DNA of 5,317 nt from JBHHXR01 sp046757205 (GTDB taxonomy: Bacteria > Pseudomonadota > Alphaproteobacteria > Rhodobacterales > Rhodobacteraceae), in contig JBHHXR010000217.1 in the NCBI GenBank assembly GCA_046757205.1, positions 1 through 5,317 of the forward strand, written 5' to 3'. The notes under the pieces were generated by a model. The model saw nothing but the letters and a program-made list of their open reading frames with translations, made no database searches and was not told the DNA's origin. Positions 3,933-5,317 of the stretch are shown piece after piece (within the stretch, counting starts at the first letter, position 1; each line of letters opens with the position of its first letter). The position numbers and the translations under genes were made by a program.

Positions 3933-5317
3933 TCACCCCGACCCTCCGCCGATCTTCCGGCCGTAGCCGCGCGGCGTGTACATCCGCGGCCCTTCGCCCA
4001 AGGCGGTCAGCCGCGACGTGCTGGCGCCCACCAGCACCACCGTCAGCATGTCGACGTCATCCACACTCAGCGCGTCCAGCCGCACATAGCGCAGGCTCTC
4101 TCCGTCCCGGCCCAGCGACGCCGCAAGCAGCACCGGCGTCTCCGCCGGACGGTGCGCCAGCAGGATGTCCCGCGCCGCGGCCAGCAACGTCCGCCGCCGC
4201 TTCGACACCGGATTGTAGAAGGCGACCACGAAATCGCCGTCGGCCGCCGCCCGCACCCGGCGCAGGATGTCCTCGCGCGGCGTCAGCAGATCGGAGAGCG
4301 AAATGGCGCAGAAATCGTGCCCCAGCGGCGCGCCCGCCCGCGCCGCGGCGGCCTGCAGCGCCGAAATCCCCGGCGCCGTGACAACCTCGACCCGCCGCGC
4401 CGCGGCGCTGACGCCGCCGGCAGACGCATCCCGGTCCAGAAGCTCGAAGACCAGCGCCCCCATGGCGTAGATACCGGCGTCGCCGGAGCAGACGAGCGCC
4501 ACGTCGCGCCCCTCGCCGGCGCGCTCCAGCGCGTGGCGGCAGCGGTCCTCCTCGCCGCCCAGCGGGAAATCCCGGCGCGGCTTGCCGGCCGCCAGCGGCC
4601 CCAGCAGATCGATGTAGAGCCCGTAGCCCACCAGTTCGTCGGCCCCGGCGATGGCCCGTGTCGCCTCCGGCGTCCGCCACGCCGCCCGCCCCGGGCCGAT
4701 ACCGACCAGCGACAGCCGTCCGCGCGCCCGGCCGGGCATCTCGGTGATCGGCGTGTCGGCCCGCGCCAGCGCGCAGGTGGCGTTCGCGGATTTCACTTTC
4801 GGAACCACCAGTTCCGCCCCCGCGCCCGCTGCCGCCAGCGCCGCGCCCTCAGCGACGCCATGACAGCCAACCTCGGCAAAAACCACCTCGGAAGGATTGG
4901 CCAGCCGCGCCACCTCGGCTTCCAGTTCGGCGGCGGAGAAAAGCCGCAGGGGAACATCGAGCCAGCGCGCGGTTTCGATCACCGCCGACTCGTCCGCCTT
5001 CAGGTCGAGCGAAACGACACAGGCCACCGCCCCCGGCGCGATGCCCGCCGCCTCCAGCGTCCGTGTCACCAGCGCCTGCATCTCCGCCGCATCGCAGCCC
5101 CGCGCGCAGCCCAGCCCGAGCGCGTAGCGCTTTGCGTGGTAGACCAGCGTCTCCGCGTCGCCCGGCACCGGCGCCTCCGTGGCCACGATGCGCACCGGGC
5201 CGTGTCCGTTCGGAAGGCCGAAAATGTTCTCGCCCTCGATACGCGGCCCGGAACCGCCGAGAAGCGCCGCCATTGCGGCCTTGGCGTCCTCCGGGTTGGC
5301 CAGCCGCCAGCCCTCCG
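3933..5317 (-). CDS. cobJ: CbiG-CobJ fusion: CobE-like domain plus precorrin-3B C17-methyltransferase, 5'-partial
   Basis: CobJ methylates C17 and contracts the corrin ring of precorrin-3B to give precorrin-4, the substrate of CobM. The frame stays open to the window edge: 14 codons (GWRLANPEDAKAA and a preceding Glu) upstream of the ATG at 5273 fit the CbiG central region, so that ATG is internal and the true start lies outside. Of 460 visible residues, 1-50 are the CbiG middle part and about 60-185 the CbiG C-terminal domain (GLGCARG at 67-73, KADESAVIETA at 106-116, KSANATCALA at 175-184), which is homologous to CobE. A short linker leads to the CobJ methylase: GIGPG (205-209), CSGDAGIYAMG (276-286), VTAPGISALQ (312-321), FYNPVSKRR (366-374) and ASLGRDGE (399-406). 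The CobJ part has normal length and ends intact at TGA. CbiG opens the ring lactone in the cobalt-first pathway, so the fusion joins two adjacent steps in one chain. Confidence 0.92.
   Translation of the reverse strand, partial: EGWRLANPEDAKAAMAALLGGSGPRIEGENIFGLPNGHGPVRIVATEAPVPGDAETLVYHAKRYALGLGCARGCDAAEMQALVTRTLEAAGIAPGAVACVVSLDLKADESAVIETARWLDVPLRLFSAAELEAEVARLANPSEVVFAEVGCHGVAEGAALAAAGAGAELVVPKVKSANATCALARADTPITEMPGRARGRLSLVGIGPGRAAWRTPEATRAIAGADELVGYGLYIDLLGPLAAGKPRRDFPLGGEEDRCRHALERAGEGRDVALVCSGDAGIYAMGALVFELLDRDASAGGVSAAARRVEVVTAPGISALQAAAARAGAPLGHDFCAISLSDLLTPREDILRRVRAAADGDFVVAFYNPVSKRRRTLLAAARDILLAHRPAETPVLLAASLGRDGESLRYVRLDALSVDDVDMLTVVLVGASTSRLTALGEGPRMYTPRGYGRKIGGGSG

Noticed and set aside
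3055..3936. The 293-codon minus-strand frame as a real protein gene
   Set aside because: It is kept as a finding but not called as a CDS: composition is extremely Arg-rich, no domain is visible, and perfect DNA hairpins lie within it.
3470..4381. A 303-codon open frame on the plus strand
   Set aside because: It runs from the non-coding gap into the antisense of the CobJ domain; the translation is low-complexity Arg/Pro/Ala/Ser without motifs.
5271..5273. ATG at 5273 as the start of cobJ
   Set aside because: The frame remains open to the window edge and the 14 upstream codons resemble CbiG, so this Met is internal.

Overview
This very GC-rich window carries five genes, all read on the minus strand. 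Codon third positions are strongly G/C. The gene content (cobM, a CbiG-CobJ fusion, dgcN-dgcA and a small alphaproteobacterial-looking hypothetical) suggests an alphaproteobacterium, plausibly Rhodobacterales or a relative. That placement is inferred from protein resemblance, without any search.

Layout in transcription order, right to left. (1) 5317-3933: a long corrin-biosynthesis gene, cut at its 5' end by the window edge, fusing CbiG (middle and C-terminal, CobE-like parts visible) to CobJ. (2) 3932-3055: an 878-base gap with no credible gene but many short, near-perfect inverted repeats. Five have a three-base GCA or TGC loop, and one is a three-way-junction-like fold just ahead of cobM. 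(3) 3054-2287: cobM, with a strong ribosome binding site. (4) 2200-1856: a 114-residue protein of unknown function, followed by a compact intrinsic terminator. (5) 1654-662 and 665-1: dgcN and dgcA, overlapping by four bases; dgcA is cut at its 3' end by the left window edge.

Two metabolic themes meet here. CobJ (ring contraction, C17 methylation) and CobM (C11 methylation) are successive S-adenosylmethionine-dependent steps of cobalamin synthesis. DgcN and DgcA belong to a D-glutamate catabolic route: DgcN acetylates D-glutamate and DgcA racemises N-acetyl-D-glutamate to N-acetyl-L-glutamate. The terminator between the 114-residue gene and dgcN suggests the two modules are separate transcription units.

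The part least explained by ordinary annotation is the cobJ-cobM gap. It looks like a mosaic of hairpin-forming intergenic repeats, and it also contains a stop-free frame joining the two cob genes, which is probably not a protein. No RNA gene, CRISPR array, insertion sequence or cobalamin riboswitch was recognised.
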